Shown: in pieces, positions 24,864 through 36,111 of the stretch | How the letters are laid out: each line of letters starts with the position of its first letter | How positions within the stretch are numbered: the stretch's first letter is position 1 | Assembly (NCBI RefSeq): GCF_001625215.2 | Contig: NC_030381.2 | Location: 3,745,131 to 3,809,130, forward strand | DNA from: Daucus carota subsp. sativus | Taxonomy: Eukaryota > Streptophyta > Magnoliopsida > Apiales > Apiaceae | Length of the DNA stretch: 64,000 bases | Direction: 5' to 3' | Program-made: the position numbers and the translations under genes | The notes under the pieces: generated by a model | Told to the model about the DNA's origin: nothing | The model's input: only the letters and a program-made list of their open reading frames with translations | The model's database searches: none

Positions 24864-26297
24864 GATATGGAATCCAAGTGATTACATTTTGCACAGCAGA
24901 GGTCAAGGGCTCTCCGTATCCTGTCTGCATATGACACAGTCTCTTCTGTGACACTACGTCAGCTTGGATCTTCTCTCGACTCCGGGCCGCTTAAGGTCAG
25001 ATTGTAGGACTACATGTTCTGTTATTCTTCAATATAATAATAATAAATTATATTCTTTATCAGCTGAAAAATAAATAGTCGACCTTTATCATTATGTTCA
25101 ACTTTTTCCAAAGCCTACAATAGTTATTCATGGACTTAAGCCTGGCTAATACCCCCCTTCTCTTGGTAATATGAGATTAAGCCCTCAAGGCTCAATGAGT
25201 TGTGGGATTGTCAGTATTTAAGTATCTGATAATGGTCATTCAAAAAATATAAAATAATTGATATCTTCAAAAAGCTTTTTCAACTTCATGTCTCTTGGAT
25301 TTATAAAGATAGGTTGTGGATAAATGCAACAATTCTGTATCTAGCTACTCTTGTCATTTTTATGTCTGGTACCCTGGTGTAATACTTCAGTTGTCTTTAA
25401 AACAATGGGTTTTCTCCGTTATTCATATTGTCTGGTGTGACGTGTCAACTGTCTTTATAACCGCGGTTGTAATTTATCCTTCATACGTATATTATGTGTC
25501 AAATTCAAATAGATGCATGCATGATTAATTATTGCATCTATATTTGTATTTTCTAACTTGGTGATCAACGCTTAAAGTAGAAATATATGCATGTATAGTT
25601 CAGAGCCGGAAGGTAATTCAGATCGAGTCAGAATTGAGTATTATCCCTCTGGTAGTCCAGGCTTAATATTATAGAGCAGTAAACAAGTGTCTTCTAAATA
25701 ATAAGGATCTATCAGAATTTTTAAACCATAGTTGTGATCCTGAAAGTTGAAATGATGAGTGTTCTTTTTCATTTTATTTTCTTCCTTAGATCGTTACTCA
25801 TGTGATAAGTGATTGCATGATGAATATATCATTGAACTTATTATTAGGTCCTTTTATTTTCATAGAGCCATTTCCCGATATTATGTTTTTCAGGATCGTA
25901 CTTGCTCTCTCAAGAAGGTGGCCCTCACAATCGGACTGGTGGTTTAGGTATATCGATCCACAATCCCGAAGGGCACATGTTAGAAGGTGCAGTTGGACGA
26001 ATGTTTATTATGGCGAGCACCGTTCAGGTTTTCACCCAAAACTTGTCATCATCCTCGTCCTCCTTTCAATCATCTCTATGTATATGCATGTGGTGTGTTT
26101 TCATAAAGTTTACGAATTTTAAGCTTGAAACAGTACATGATGATGTATAATCACTTGTTCGTCATTGCAACTTTATATATGATGACAGGAAGGCAAAGAA
26201 TAGTTCGGATGCAGAAACCAAAGCCGGCAATAATTCTGTTGTTCAACCCACGGAAAAATCATCTGCTGCAGTGCAGGGCTTGCAGGCCTTGTTATAG
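24864..26297 (+). pseudogene. AT-hook (AHL) PPC-domain gene fragment captured by Helitron A
   Basis: AHL proteins bind AT-rich DNA and use the PPC domain to form trimers. Three exon pieces remain. 24864-24995 reads, after an in-frame TGA at 24879, FAQQRSRALRILSAYDTVSS and VTLRQ, matching the PPC block ending ILSANG..SNVTLRQ. 25894-26032 gives SYLLSQEGGPHNRTGGLGIS and HMLEGAVGRMFIMASTVQ, matching SGSYLLSEDGG..RTGGLSIS..GGAIGG..AASPVQ. 26189-26297 is a tail KAKNSSDAETKAGNNSVVQ ending in TAG. The linking exon (GRFEILSLSG) and the VVVGSF motif are absent, as is any AT-hook. The stop, missing exons and inconsistent phases show it is not functional as a PPC protein. Confidence 0.8.
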
Positions 26298-26636
26298 TGT
26301 CCCCATTCGGAAACGTCTATAGGACTGTCCTTGAACAAGAATTGATTTAAACTTAGTTCTCCAACGTAATATTTCGCAAATAGTTTCTTTTACGGATTAA
26401 TTCTAGATATGATATCCACGGTCTTATTATTAAATTATTGTATTGAATAATGTGTACTCTCTTTTATGAAGTCAAATAATTCCTTTGTTCAGCAAGTTTA
26501 TGTTTAATTTTATTTCTCGATAATTTTTTCTGAAAGTAAATAAAGTGACTATGTTTTTGAACTTGGTGCAACATATATCATATATGTCATTTTCCAAAAT
26601 AGCATATAAATCTACAAGAAATGAAATTAGAGTATA

Positions 26637-26665
26637 CCCGTGCCTTGCACGGGCTATAAAGCTAG
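26637..26665 (+). other. Helitron 3'-terminal hairpin and CTAG end
   Basis: Perfect 7-bp stem with a 3-nt loop (26637-26653), spacer CTATAAAG, then CTAG|T. This is the termination signal for rolling-circle transposition. Confidence 0.88.
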
Positions 26666-27940
26666 TTATTGTCTAACCCGCCAATTAGCAACTTTTTCCA
26701 ACGAATATGAAAATGAAAAAAAAGGTGATATAGATTTCAGCAGTAGTTTTCCACTGATTGAAAATTTTGCTTCCCATAAATTTAATTGAGGAAAATTTTC
26801 ATTTATTAATTACAAATTTTATCCAATAAATTTAAAATTAAGATTGATTATACTGGCCATTATGAGATATATCGTGGCTTTGTTTTTTTAAATGTTTTAC
26901 TCGCTCCTTTCTGGCTATTACATTCAAGGTGCTCGTCTTTCTGGCTTCTGCAGTTATATTACTAGCTTGGGTTGTGAGAGGGTTAATAGTGCAAGAATCT
27001 GCAATTTTAAGGGCTGTTATGTAAAGGTCTGCTTTTCATTCACATTGGCCTTTTTGGCATTGTGGGAATATGAGGGATTCAGGAGTGATTATACTGGGTA
27101 ACTTTCGGTGGTTTGGTTTTTAATTTGCGGAGTTATAAGATCTTTTCGGTGGAATTGCCAATTTATCAATATATTATTCTTTTGATAATTAAATACACTC
27201 ACGTATCCATCCTACTTGTCATTTTATTTTTGATAATATTTGAACTCTCAATTTTTTTTTATAATTAAACACACTCAAGCACCCGTCTTGTTTTTGACAA
27301 GATTCGAACTCTCAACCTCCTGACAATCTTATTTTTGACTCTCACACTCTTTTGATAATTAAACACACTCACGTACCCGTCTTTATCTTTGACAAGATTC
27401 GAACTCTCAACCTCTTCGCAGGTTGTGTTCTAAACTTTTTGTTCTCAAGCCGGATATTTTGACCGTTTAGTTCATTTTCTTAGAGGTCCTGACTGACTAA
27501 TCCTTGCCAAGTGAAATCATAATACCAATTTAGCCCATACTTTGTAAGAACTCCGATTTTAACTACAGAGCTCTCTCATTAATTTTAGGTTCTATTTTAA
27601 TGTTATTTAACTGAGATTAATATTGCTGGCAGTGAATACAAACTGCAAAAAATGATCACTGTTTTTTGCGGGTTGTAAATGCTGGAGATGCCAACTGATA
27701 TAGGATAAATTCAAAATCAAAACAGTATAACTGCAACAGATGAAGCCTTAAAATTAATCCACTAATATTGTTCCCATTTCTCAACGTTCTACAATTTTAC
27801 CAGGATACCGGAAATGAGAAGACGACTATTTACAGATTATTTTCATATGAAACGCCAAGTAGTTAACAGCTTTATATATACATTGGTGTATAAGCTTGTC
27901 AATGTGAACCAATTCATATAACATAGGGGTATAAGGTTGT
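26666..27940. other. Intergenic, with a three-unit tandem repeat at 27184-27420
   Basis: Units of about 77-93 bp share GATAATTAAACACACTCACG, ACCCGTCTT and GACAAGATTCGAACTCTCAA. The last motif resembles a tRNA T-arm, as in SINE debris, but no box A is placed correctly. No gene recognised. Confidence 0.5.
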
Positions 27941-30900
27941 TTACTTTGCCAGAGAGGGTGAAATGCCAGATTCGCCACAAAAAGCTTCTGGCTCAAACGA
28001 TCTCGCTGACTCTTCACTATAAACTCCACGTACAGCTCTACCACCTGCTTGGTCGGATGATACATAGGTCTCTTTTGGGCTGCCTTCAGTGTTGACAAAG
28101 AGAATGATACACATAAACAAGGACAACCCAAGACCCACCAGAGTGTTCTTTAATCTGCTGAGAACTGGCTTCACCTGTAGCCAAGTGAGAAGATAAGTCC
28201 CCTGATATGCTAGATATGGAAATTTGGAATACTAATTGACCATAGTATGATATTTTCTACTACATTCCTAGTTGAGAAACATAGAGTTAGATCTTTCACA
28301 AGAGAATATACAAATCAAACCCAAACCAAGGTTACGTACATAATTTCAAGATCAACGGATGCAAACTTTCTGCCTTCTTGGATGATTGATAAAACTCAAG
28401 AAAATCTAATATTTTAATATTTGTGCTTACTTATATCACATGTTTTTACTTTATATAGCCAGACCAGAGTACTTACAGAAAATGAACCTAGAAGTCGATC
28501 ACGTGCTAAAACTTCAGGAGTCTTCACCCATATCTGCAAAAAATAGTTCAATATAAATCAGATTGTTGAACAGACGTCATTTTTTTATGCAAGTGCTAGG
28601 CGATTCAACATTAGTCCATGAGATTGTACAGCTTCAACCTAACGATGAAGGAACTCACATAAACTAGACTTTTGTTGCACAATAACTGAACAAAAAAGAT
28701 CGACCAGCATGTACTAATGTATGTTAGGAAAAACACGAGATTCAACTTCTAATGCAAAGCACACACACAACTATATATTTGACGCGGAAAACCAACGTCC
28801 CAACTTGTATTATTAATCAAAACCGTTATCAATAATACAATCAAACCAACTTGGATACTCAAGCCTACTACTCAAGTATCCGCCCGCAAACGATACCTAA
28901 GTCTCATTCTTGAGCACACCTATTAAACACAATATGACTATGTATATATAGCCATCTCAAACTAGAAAAATCAGAATCTAATTCTAAAACAGCTACACAT
29001 AGTCCTAATCCAATTCTGATTTCCAACTCAAATCAGAATCCAATTCCAACTAGGTCTTCAATCTTTGTGACCAAGACATATCTTATAATAATTGTCTAAA
29101 CATAAAATTATTATCCTTATATATTTTGGATCACCAAAGTCCGTGTTACCTTGTAATGGGTTGATACCTAACAATCCTCCCCTTCAGCCCAATACAATTT
29201 CATAACTGAATCAACAGTCACGACCAAGACACGGACGTCCATCCGCCAATGCCTCCCCTCGAACAAGAATCTCCCTTTCTCATTCTTCCAAACTTTGAGT
29301 ATCACCAAATTTCACTTTAATGAACTCCTAACCACCGCTCTTTATCAAAACGGTATATCCATCTACAAAATCACGTGCATCAGCCACGAGTGCTCTTCCA
29401 TCCATGAGTCACCCGATCCTTGCTTTCACAATCCTATGGCCTCTAGAATAACCATCCAATCTTCTTCCATATTGAGTCCATCATGATTGATCCACGGTGC
29501 AAGTCAACCGTCATACCGAACGTAACTTTGTCTCTTCCTGCTAACAAAATTCACCATACTCTGCATTCTCGATCGAATCCCGAATTTATCCTCAACCCCA
29601 TCAATCACAATCCTAACCTGGCTCTGATACCACGTGTTAGGAAAAACACGAGATTCAACTTCTAATGCAAAGCACACACAAAACAATATATTTGACGCAG
29701 AAAACCAACGTCCCAACTTGTATTATTAATCAAAACTGTTATCAATAATACAATCAAACCAACTTGGATACTCAAGCCTACTACTCAAGTATCCGCCCGC
29801 AAACGATACCTAAGTCTGCATCTTGAGCACACCTATCAAACACAATATGACTATGTATATATAGCCATCTCAAACTAGACAAATCAGAATCTAATTCTAA
29901 AACAGCTACACATAGTCCTAATCCAATTTTGATTTCCAACTCAAATCAGAATCCAATTCCAACTAGGTTTTCTATCTTTATGACTAAGACATATCTTATA
30001 ATAATTGTCTTAACATAAAATTATTATCCTTATATATTTTGGATCACCAAAGTCCATGTTACCTTGTAATGGGCTGATACCTAACAATGTACTGATATGT
30101 TGACAGATGAGCTGGAACATTTGATAAAACCACAGAAAGAATTACTTATGACAGTATTCATGTACTCTAATTCGCAAAATTTTAGCAGTTCTAGTCGACA
30201 ATCTTGCAGGGTAAGAGGATTAACTTAAAAATACCTCTAGCATTCTAAAATTTAATAATTCTAGTTCTAGCGCTCTATGTATCTATAAGACCTAATTTCT
30301 GCTCATTTGCACCTCTAGTATAACAATTTATAGAAGCTAAACCTTTCTAACTAACAAACAAGCTAGCTTCACTAGTTTCGTGAATTTTGAAACTTTTTTC
30401 ACACGCGTGTCTGAATTTCTATTCTTATGATTTATCGACTTGAGGAGCAAAACTGCGATACCTCTCAGATCAACACAGATAAACTGCATAAACAATTTAA
30501 CCAGAGACGCACATACATGATCTGATCAAGTCAATATTAATGTCAACATATCAGACTAGACTCCCCTAAACATCTACAATTAAGCATTTGATAACAATTT
30601 AACCCGAAAGCGAAAAATCGAGAGTACCTGACCATCATACCACCCAGTCTCCTCATCTGAAAACAAAAAACCATCCTTCAATTCAAGAAATAACCACAAA
30701 AACAGAACATATAGCTAACAGTAAATAATTTTAGCAGCATTACATTCAACAGTGGCACTGAGCAAGCGATTACCCACATAAGCCCAACCCAAATACATCC
30801 TCACAACAACAAAAGTAGCCACAAAAACCCCAGCAGCCACAGCACCCACCACTCTCTTCACCGGGTCCAAACCAATCCCAGCCGACCCATACCAAGAAAC

Positions 30901-31236
30901 AGGCAGCCCAACAAAAAGAGCAAAAGAAAGCCCAGTCCCAAACACCCTGGAAGAGAACTCAGCAAGATCACCAGAGGCCCATGAATAAGGCTGAGAAGTA
31001 GATAAAGACTGGTACTCATTCACAGGCTGCTGATCAAGCGGAACAGGGCACTCTGTTTCCGGGGAGTTGTAGTTTGAGTTCTCGTATGAGGAGTAAGAGG
31101 GTAGTTTGGGAATGTTTTTTCTTGGGAGAGATGGAGAGATTGGGGAGAGATTGGGAGAGAAGATGGGGGGAGAGAGAGAGGTGAAGAGGGGAGGACATAA
31201 GGTTGGTTTTAGTGAAAGGAGTGAAGATGTTGCCAT
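27941..31236 (-). CDS. CGLD27: CGLD27 (Ycf36/DUF1230 family), chloroplast membrane protein
   Basis: Conserved in green plants, diatoms and cyanobacteria; linked in algae and Arabidopsis to photoprotection under iron shortage, biochemical role unknown. Exons 31236-30744, 30656-30628, 28533-28477 and 28174-27941 join in frame to 270 residues. The N-terminus (MATSSLLSLKPTLCPP, Ser/Pro-rich to ~55) is a plastid transit peptide. Family blocks follow: CPVPLDQQPVNEYQSL, PYSWASGDLAEF, hydrophobic FALFVGLPVSWYGSAG, a second helix ending RMYLGWAYVGNRLLSATVEY, EETGWYDGQIWVKTPEVLAR, a third helix near VGLGLSLFMCIILFV, and the end RSFEPEAFCGES. The 2-kb second intron contains an LTR element (28722-30086). 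Exon 2 is only 29 bases. Confidence 0.93.
28722..29173 (-). repeat. LTR (3' in element orientation)
   Basis: Direct copy of 29635-30086, 452 bp, TG...CA ends. Confidence 0.92.
29635..30086 (-). repeat. LTR (5' in element orientation)
   Basis: Direct copy of 28722-29173. On the minus strand the PBS lies two bases beyond its inner end. Confidence 0.92.
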
Positions 31237-32623
31237 TTTTCTGTGCTCTAGATATTTTGGTCATGGCTCTCATTATAAGCGGACAGTGTTGTTAACTTGT
31301 TTTTCTTTCTTTTGAGTACACGTATGGGCTATGGCCAATTGCGAACTGCACGACTTTATTTTATATACTACTCCCTCGGTTTTATAGTTTTTAAAATAAC
31401 TTTGGCACATATTTTAAATTCAGTTCATAATTTATTTTGTGATTTTTATTTTTATATCAGTATTTAAATATTAAAAATATTATTTAGAAAGAAAAATAAT
31501 TAGTGAAATTATATTTTATAGAAGACTTCAAATGTATATTAAAAACTCCGTCCGAATATAAACAACCTTAGGAGACGTAAGAAATTGAAATCCTTAATTA
31601 GAAATTAATATATATTTTAAACTTTATGTAAATTTTTTATTAAATATTATTATTCTCTATACCCAAAATTGTCCATTTATAACAAAAATTCACATATTCA
31701 ATTATCATATTAAACTAATATTTTAATACCAAGAGATCCCCTTACATATTTACTTAAAATGATCAGATGAAACATAATCAACTTTTTATAATTCATAATT
31801 TGAATATATATTTACTTAAAATGATTAGAACATACATGATCAACTTTTTATAATTCATAATTTAAACTTAAAATGATCAGATGAAACATAATCAACTTTT
31901 TATAATTCATAATTTGAACATATATTTACTTAAAATGATTAGAACATACATGATCAACTTTTTATAATTCATAATTTAAACGTATACGGAAGTTAAAACT
32001 TGAACTTCGGACAAAAGCTCATGGGTTCAGTAGACAACTCTCTCGAATATCGACTTAAATTAAATCAGTTCACTCCAATAACTCAAAATTATTGTTATTT
32101 ATCGTGATTATGTAACGAAATAACATATATTCATGAATCAACCAACAACTAACAATCAACCTAATATTATTAATTATTAATTATTAATATAATAAATGGT
32201 CATGCTAAAACACACTAACTCATGCAAGCATAAAGTTGCATTCACCACAGCACTTGTAATGAAGCTTTCTAAAAACTAATCAGACACTTTTGGCATTTTC
32301 CTAATTTTTCAACTACAACTCAAAAATGAATTTAAACCACAACATACACAAACAGCCTCTACATAGTACATATACTGATATACATCTTCTTCCTCTCCAC
32401 ATGATTACAATTCACAAAAACGAAAGACTACTCGGAATAAAATTAAGAACAAAGATATATCTATTTCTACGGAAATTATAATACAATATAGAGCACAAAT
32501 CTAGAGAGCTGTTTAATTAAAAAAAAAAAAAATCCATTTCTAACTTGCAGGTCCGAGAAAAGTTGCAAAAAAGGTATCTTTTAAGTTAGTTTGCCAGACT
32601 TCTGTGTCAGAATCAGATCCTAA
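31237..32623. other. Intergenic, with tandem repeat at 31753-31982
   Basis: CGLD27 promoter side joined to the 3' flank of the ZIP gene. At 31753-31982 four units of 54-60 bp alternate between ACTTAAAATGATCAGATG and ACTTAAAATGATTAGAAC types, each followed by ATCAACTTTTTATAATTCA. A decayed CTCCCTC-type MITE start lies at about 31368. No coding sequence seen. Confidence 0.6.
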
Positions 32624-34395
32624 TTAAGCCCAAAGCGCAAGAGATGACATTAAGCCAGCTCCAAGGAAAAGAGCAACATAAGATGCAACCTGGAGTCTGA
32701 CATTGCAACTCATTCTTTTACTCAAAAAATCTGCAGCAATTAGGTCTACTAAAGACATGTAGACTAATATACCAGCAGATACAGAATCAAAGATGCCTTC
32801 TACAACCATTGCTCTTGGGCTGTTGGGGTTGTAAAATGATGCTAGACCAGTCCCGGCAGCTATACCCACAGGTGTTGTTATCGCAAAGAAGCATGCCATC
32901 ATTGTGCTGTGGAAGGTGCTAAATTGAGCCTGAGAAATGCAGCCTCCGAGTGCAAACCCTTCAAAGAACTGGTGGAAAGATAAAGCCCCAATCAAGGGTT
33001 TTATGGTACACGGGCTTTGTGAAACTCCTAGTGAAAGTCCAATAATAATCGAGTGTGAAACTATTCCAAGTTCCAAAACCTGTAAAAGCCACCACATTAT
33101 ACTCAGAAAAACCAGCAGTTTCCGTCATTAATATAACAACAATAAATTGACTGCCACAAAATTCCTTTAATTCAGTAGAACTATTCTTAATATACTTAAA
33201 TAACAGGCCATAAAATAGGTCACACTGTCCAGGACAAAGTTGAATATAGAAAGCTCATTCAGGCAAATATTTCTTTATTGAACAATAATAACTAATAAGT
33301 CTTTCTCATATGGTAATTAAATTATAAGATGAACATCATGTTGATTGAGAATGAGACAGTGACACCTGCTTGATTAGCATCCATAAAAAATTATTCCAAT
33401 TATCATTACCATAGATTTATATGACAATCAATTCGGCGTAATTTTCATCCCATGAATATGATTTTGTCATATATGGTAGACCTATATGAACAGTATATTT
33501 GGTTAAACTTTAACATCATCGCATTGACCTGCTGTTCTTAAAACTTCTACTCAAGAAATTAATGTAAATCACAATTGAGTGGGACCATAAAATAACTAAT
33601 AAAACAATAATAGCAAGAAGAGTACAAGTCTTCTTTGCCTCAACAAGATGGCAAAGGGCAAGACAGAATCAAAGAACAAAAAAATAAGGAAGATACCTGT
33701 GAAACAACCACATGCCTGATGTTGTTCTCCTCGTCCCCGCTACCAAAGCCATGCGAGTGGGAGTGGGAGTGGGAGTGCGAAAGCGAATCAGGGCGATCTT
33801 GTGAATGACCCTCACAAGCCCCTTGTCCATGCGAATGATTGTGGCTATGATGAGCAGCATGAGCATGCATGCCCACGATGTGCATCCCTCCTCCCGCCTC
33901 TTCACCGAAAAGTTTACCACTGCTCTCATTGACCTCAGCGGAAACAATTTCTGGTCCAGTTGCTATATTAACATAATCCACATGGACAGGTTGACTCTGT
34001 TTCTCTTGCTTCCGTTCATAATACTGAGTTGCAACAAAGTCCACAAGCAATGTAACAAGTGCGGCAATCATGGCAAAAAATCCTGAGAATGGGAACTTGG
34101 ACCAAGGGTACTTAGGTAAACACGGATCAGTAAGGGTTGATGTGGCATCCGGTAACATGTGTACAAATCCAGTGGCTAGTATGACACCTGCTGCAAAAGC
34201 CTTGGCAACGACAAAAAGATTCGAGTCTGTACGCAAAAATCGTCTTTTCTTGCCTACCAATGGGGTGGCTACACCACAAACTCCAAAGATAAGAATGGCA
34301 GCTATAGCCAACATTTTGAGGATGAAAGCTGCTTTCTCATCACGACAAGTTTCCAATTCATCATCCTCTCCGCCACAAGTAGCCGTGGACATAGA
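32624..34395 (-). CDS. ZIP4: ZIP-family zinc/iron transporter, IRT3/ZIP4 type
   Basis: Moves Zn2+ (and Fe2+) into the cytosol across the plasma membrane. Exon one ends at 33697 (SQ|GT); exon two is 33079-32624 and ends [34 protein letters not shown] with [34 protein letters not shown] and YYERKQE match IRT3/ZIP4. The variable loop between helices 3 and 4 is rich in histidine ([14 protein letters not shown], then [11 protein letters not shown]), the metal-sensing region. The helix IV signature [10 protein letters not shown] and helix [12 protein letters not shown] carry the metal-binding histidines. I use the ATG at 34395 ([11 protein letters not shown]), 384 residues, because it aligns with the IRT3 internal start region and is the first in-frame ATG after an upstream stop. 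Two upstream exons could add a leader (see 35908-36111). Confidence 0.92.
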
Positions 34396-34676
34396 TTCAG
34401 AAACTTTTTGCACAAATGAGGCTTTTGGAGACGCCACAATAAAATTCCAAAATCAGAGCCAATAACAATCAAAATCACCAGAGCATAAAAAATGCTGTAA
34501 ATAGAAAGCACATTTGTATGAATTATGTACAAATTGAGAAATTTCAGGCAATTAGTTCATTAGTGATTATATAGGAAACCCGCCATCTAGAGAGTCTCCA
34601 TACATTGTGTCCTCCCAGTCCCAGACCTGCACTAATTATGTATGGTTCGGTTTGTTTCCTTTTTTTGTTAAGTAAT

Positions 34677-34897
34677 GGGGCCGTTTGGGCAAGCTTAAAA
34701 AAAGTGATTCCGTGCTTAAAGTAAAGAAGTGGATCAGAAGTGAGAAGTAAATAAGTTAATAAAGTGTTTGGAAAAGAAGCAGAAGCTCTGAGAGAGAAGT
34801 TAGCATTCTCAGCTTCTTAAAAGTGCTTCTACTTCTTTACACAAACGGGTCAAGAGAAGCAGAAGCCAGCTTCTGCTTCCTCAATACAAACAGCCCC
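34677..34897. mobile_element. GGGGCCGTTTG-type MITE in the ZIP 5' region
   Basis: Ends GGGGCCGTTTG (34677) and CAAACAGCCCC (to 34897) are inverted copies with one mismatch. The interior repeats AGAAGCAGAAG-type words. A hAT relationship is likely, but I see no clear target duplication. Confidence 0.6.
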
Positions 34898-35182
34898 AAT
34901 AACTATATTAACCCAGCAAGAAGATACATCAAGGACTAGGGCATACCACAGCTTCAGCAAATGATCAGGACAGGATCCATTTAGCCATAATTTAAGCAGT
35001 AAACAACTAGCCTAGGGAGAAACAACCAATACAACATGCTAATTAACCTGAACTCAGCAGCAACCACTTTGTCGAATTTTCCCATTCTTGTTTAGTTTTG
35101 TTTAAATCTGATAATATATGCAATAACACAAACATCTCTGAGTCAGAGATCAAATTTTCCTGCTTCAAAATCTTATAACATA

Positions 35183-35463
35183 CTCCCTCCGTCCCTCCCA
35201 TTTCTTATCGAATGGGTTGGGCACAGAGGTTAAGAAATATGTATAAATTAGTTGAAAAGAGCAAGAAAAGTGAGTAAAATGGTGGGACCCATTGATTTTT
35301 AATGTATAAAAAGAAGATAGTGGAGTAAAAGTAGTGTGAAAAGGAAATAAAAATGGAGAAGTGGTAGGACCCATTGACTATTTTTGGTAAGTTTTGAAAT
35401 GTAAAAAATTGGATGGTACGTCCCAAAAAGGAAAGTGTAAAGAAATGGGAGGGACGGAAGGAG
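35183..35463. mobile_element. Stowaway-like MITE
   Basis: CTCCCTCCGTCCCTCCCATT at the left end and AATGGGAGGGACGGAAGGAG at the right end are inverted repeats. TA flanks both sides, the Tc1/mariner target site. 281 bp, no coding capacity. Confidence 0.88.
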
Positions 35464-35519
35464 TAGCTGATAGGACTATCAAGTACTAATGAAGTATAAT
35501 GGTATGACCTTAAAAAGTA

Positions 35520-35753
35520 CTCCCTCCGTCCCGTTGGATTGTTAACATCACTTTTTGGCACGCTTTTTAAGACCTCTATAAAATATAGTTGCATGAGGTT
35601 TTTTTTTATAAAAAAAATTCTGAATAAAAGTTTGATGTTTAAACTTTTATTCAGAAAAAAAATAAATTAAAAAAACATTATAGAACTATACTTTAAAGAG
35701 CCTCAAAATGCGTGCAAACAGTGAACGTTAACAACTCGGTGGGACGGAGGGAG
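35520..35753. mobile_element. Second Stowaway-like MITE
   Basis: CTCCCTCCGTCCC and GGGACGGAGGGAG termini with TA on each side, 234 bp. It is only 55 bp from the previous MITE; the interiors differ, so it is a separate insertion. Confidence 0.88.
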
Positions 35754-35907
35754 TATCAAACAACGAACATTAAAAATTTACTCTTTCAACAAACATAAAT
35801 CACAAAATAAACAGTCAGTAATCACAACACATAATCAACTAAAGCTGATTCCTTTACACACAACCACACATATTCAACCAAAACATCAACAAAACAAGGC
35901 TAATTAC

Positions 35908-36111
35908 CAGAAAAAGCTCGAGCCTTTCCGGTGATTAGGCCACTAAACTCCCCAAGCCAAAGCCCACCTGCCAATTCCTGCAAACACAACACAATTCACC
36001 CCAAACCCACAATTCAAGAACATTAGAAACCACTCACAAACCAAAAAAAAAAACAGAGAATTAAAAAAAAGGGTATTTTAGCATTGAACCAAGAACCTGA
36101 ATTGAAGACAT
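35908..36111 (-). other. Putative upstream exons of the ZIP gene (leader or alternative N-terminus)
   Basis: On the minus strand an ATG at 36111 opens MSSIQ, a GT donor follows at 36097, and after TTTGCAG an exon 35977-35908 continues in frame as ELAGGLWLGEFSGLITGKAR to FSG before GTAATT. Its phase would join the ZIP exon at 34421 (GCC TCA TTT), giving a 421-residue protein. It may equally be a short uORF in the 5' leader, or another small gene. I do not recognise the peptide. Confidence 0.4.

Larger units (their letters stand above)
10866..26665 (+). mobile_element. Helitron A: large composite element with captured gene pieces and nested insertions
   Basis: The 3' end has the Helitron signature: a perfect 7-bp hairpin CCCGTGC-CTT-GCACGGG (26637-26653), eight bases, then CTAG (26662-26665) followed by T. 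The proposed 5' end, TCTATCTATTATATATATAA at 10866 after an A, is nearly the same as the 5' end of Helitron B (42022, minus strand), whose 3' end also matches this one (CTATAAAGCTAG). That supports pairing these two termini. Removing the MULE (11806-16095) and Helitron C (18090-22936) leaves about 6.7 kb. It carries an HSP60 exon, an unassigned exon-like stretch and an AT-hook/PPC gene fragment, both recognised genes in the element's sense direction. No Rep/helicase is seen, so it is non-autonomous. Caveat: a third, diverged 5'-like end lies at about 23035 and could be the true partner of the 26665 end. Confidence 0.65.
28722..30086 (-). mobile_element. Small non-autonomous LTR element (TRIM-like) in a CGLD27 intron
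   Basis: Two 452-bp LTRs (28722-29173 and 29635-30086), both TGTTAGG...CCTAACA, enclose 461 bp. A 5-bp duplication ATGTA flanks it (28717-28721, 30087-30091). On the minus strand the primer-binding site TGGTATCAGAGC (29632-29621), complementary to initiator Met tRNA, follows the first LTR, and a purine tract GAAGGGGAGGAT precedes the other. No gag-pol. The LTRs differ at scattered bases, so it is not brand new. Confidence 0.92.

Noticed and set aside
25802-26150. A short standalone gene over the AHL exon
   Set aside because: The frame only covers one PPC exon and runs into intron sequence; it is part of a captured fragment.
29621-29632. Part of a tRNA gene
   Set aside because: Only the 12-base complement of the initiator tRNA 3' end is present; it is the primer-binding site of the LTR element.
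3847-34395. A functional iron/metal gene cluster (ferrochelatase, CGLD27, ZIP transporter)
   Set aside because: The genes are on both strands, separated by 20 kb of transposons, and metal-related genes are common; no sequence evidence for a cluster.
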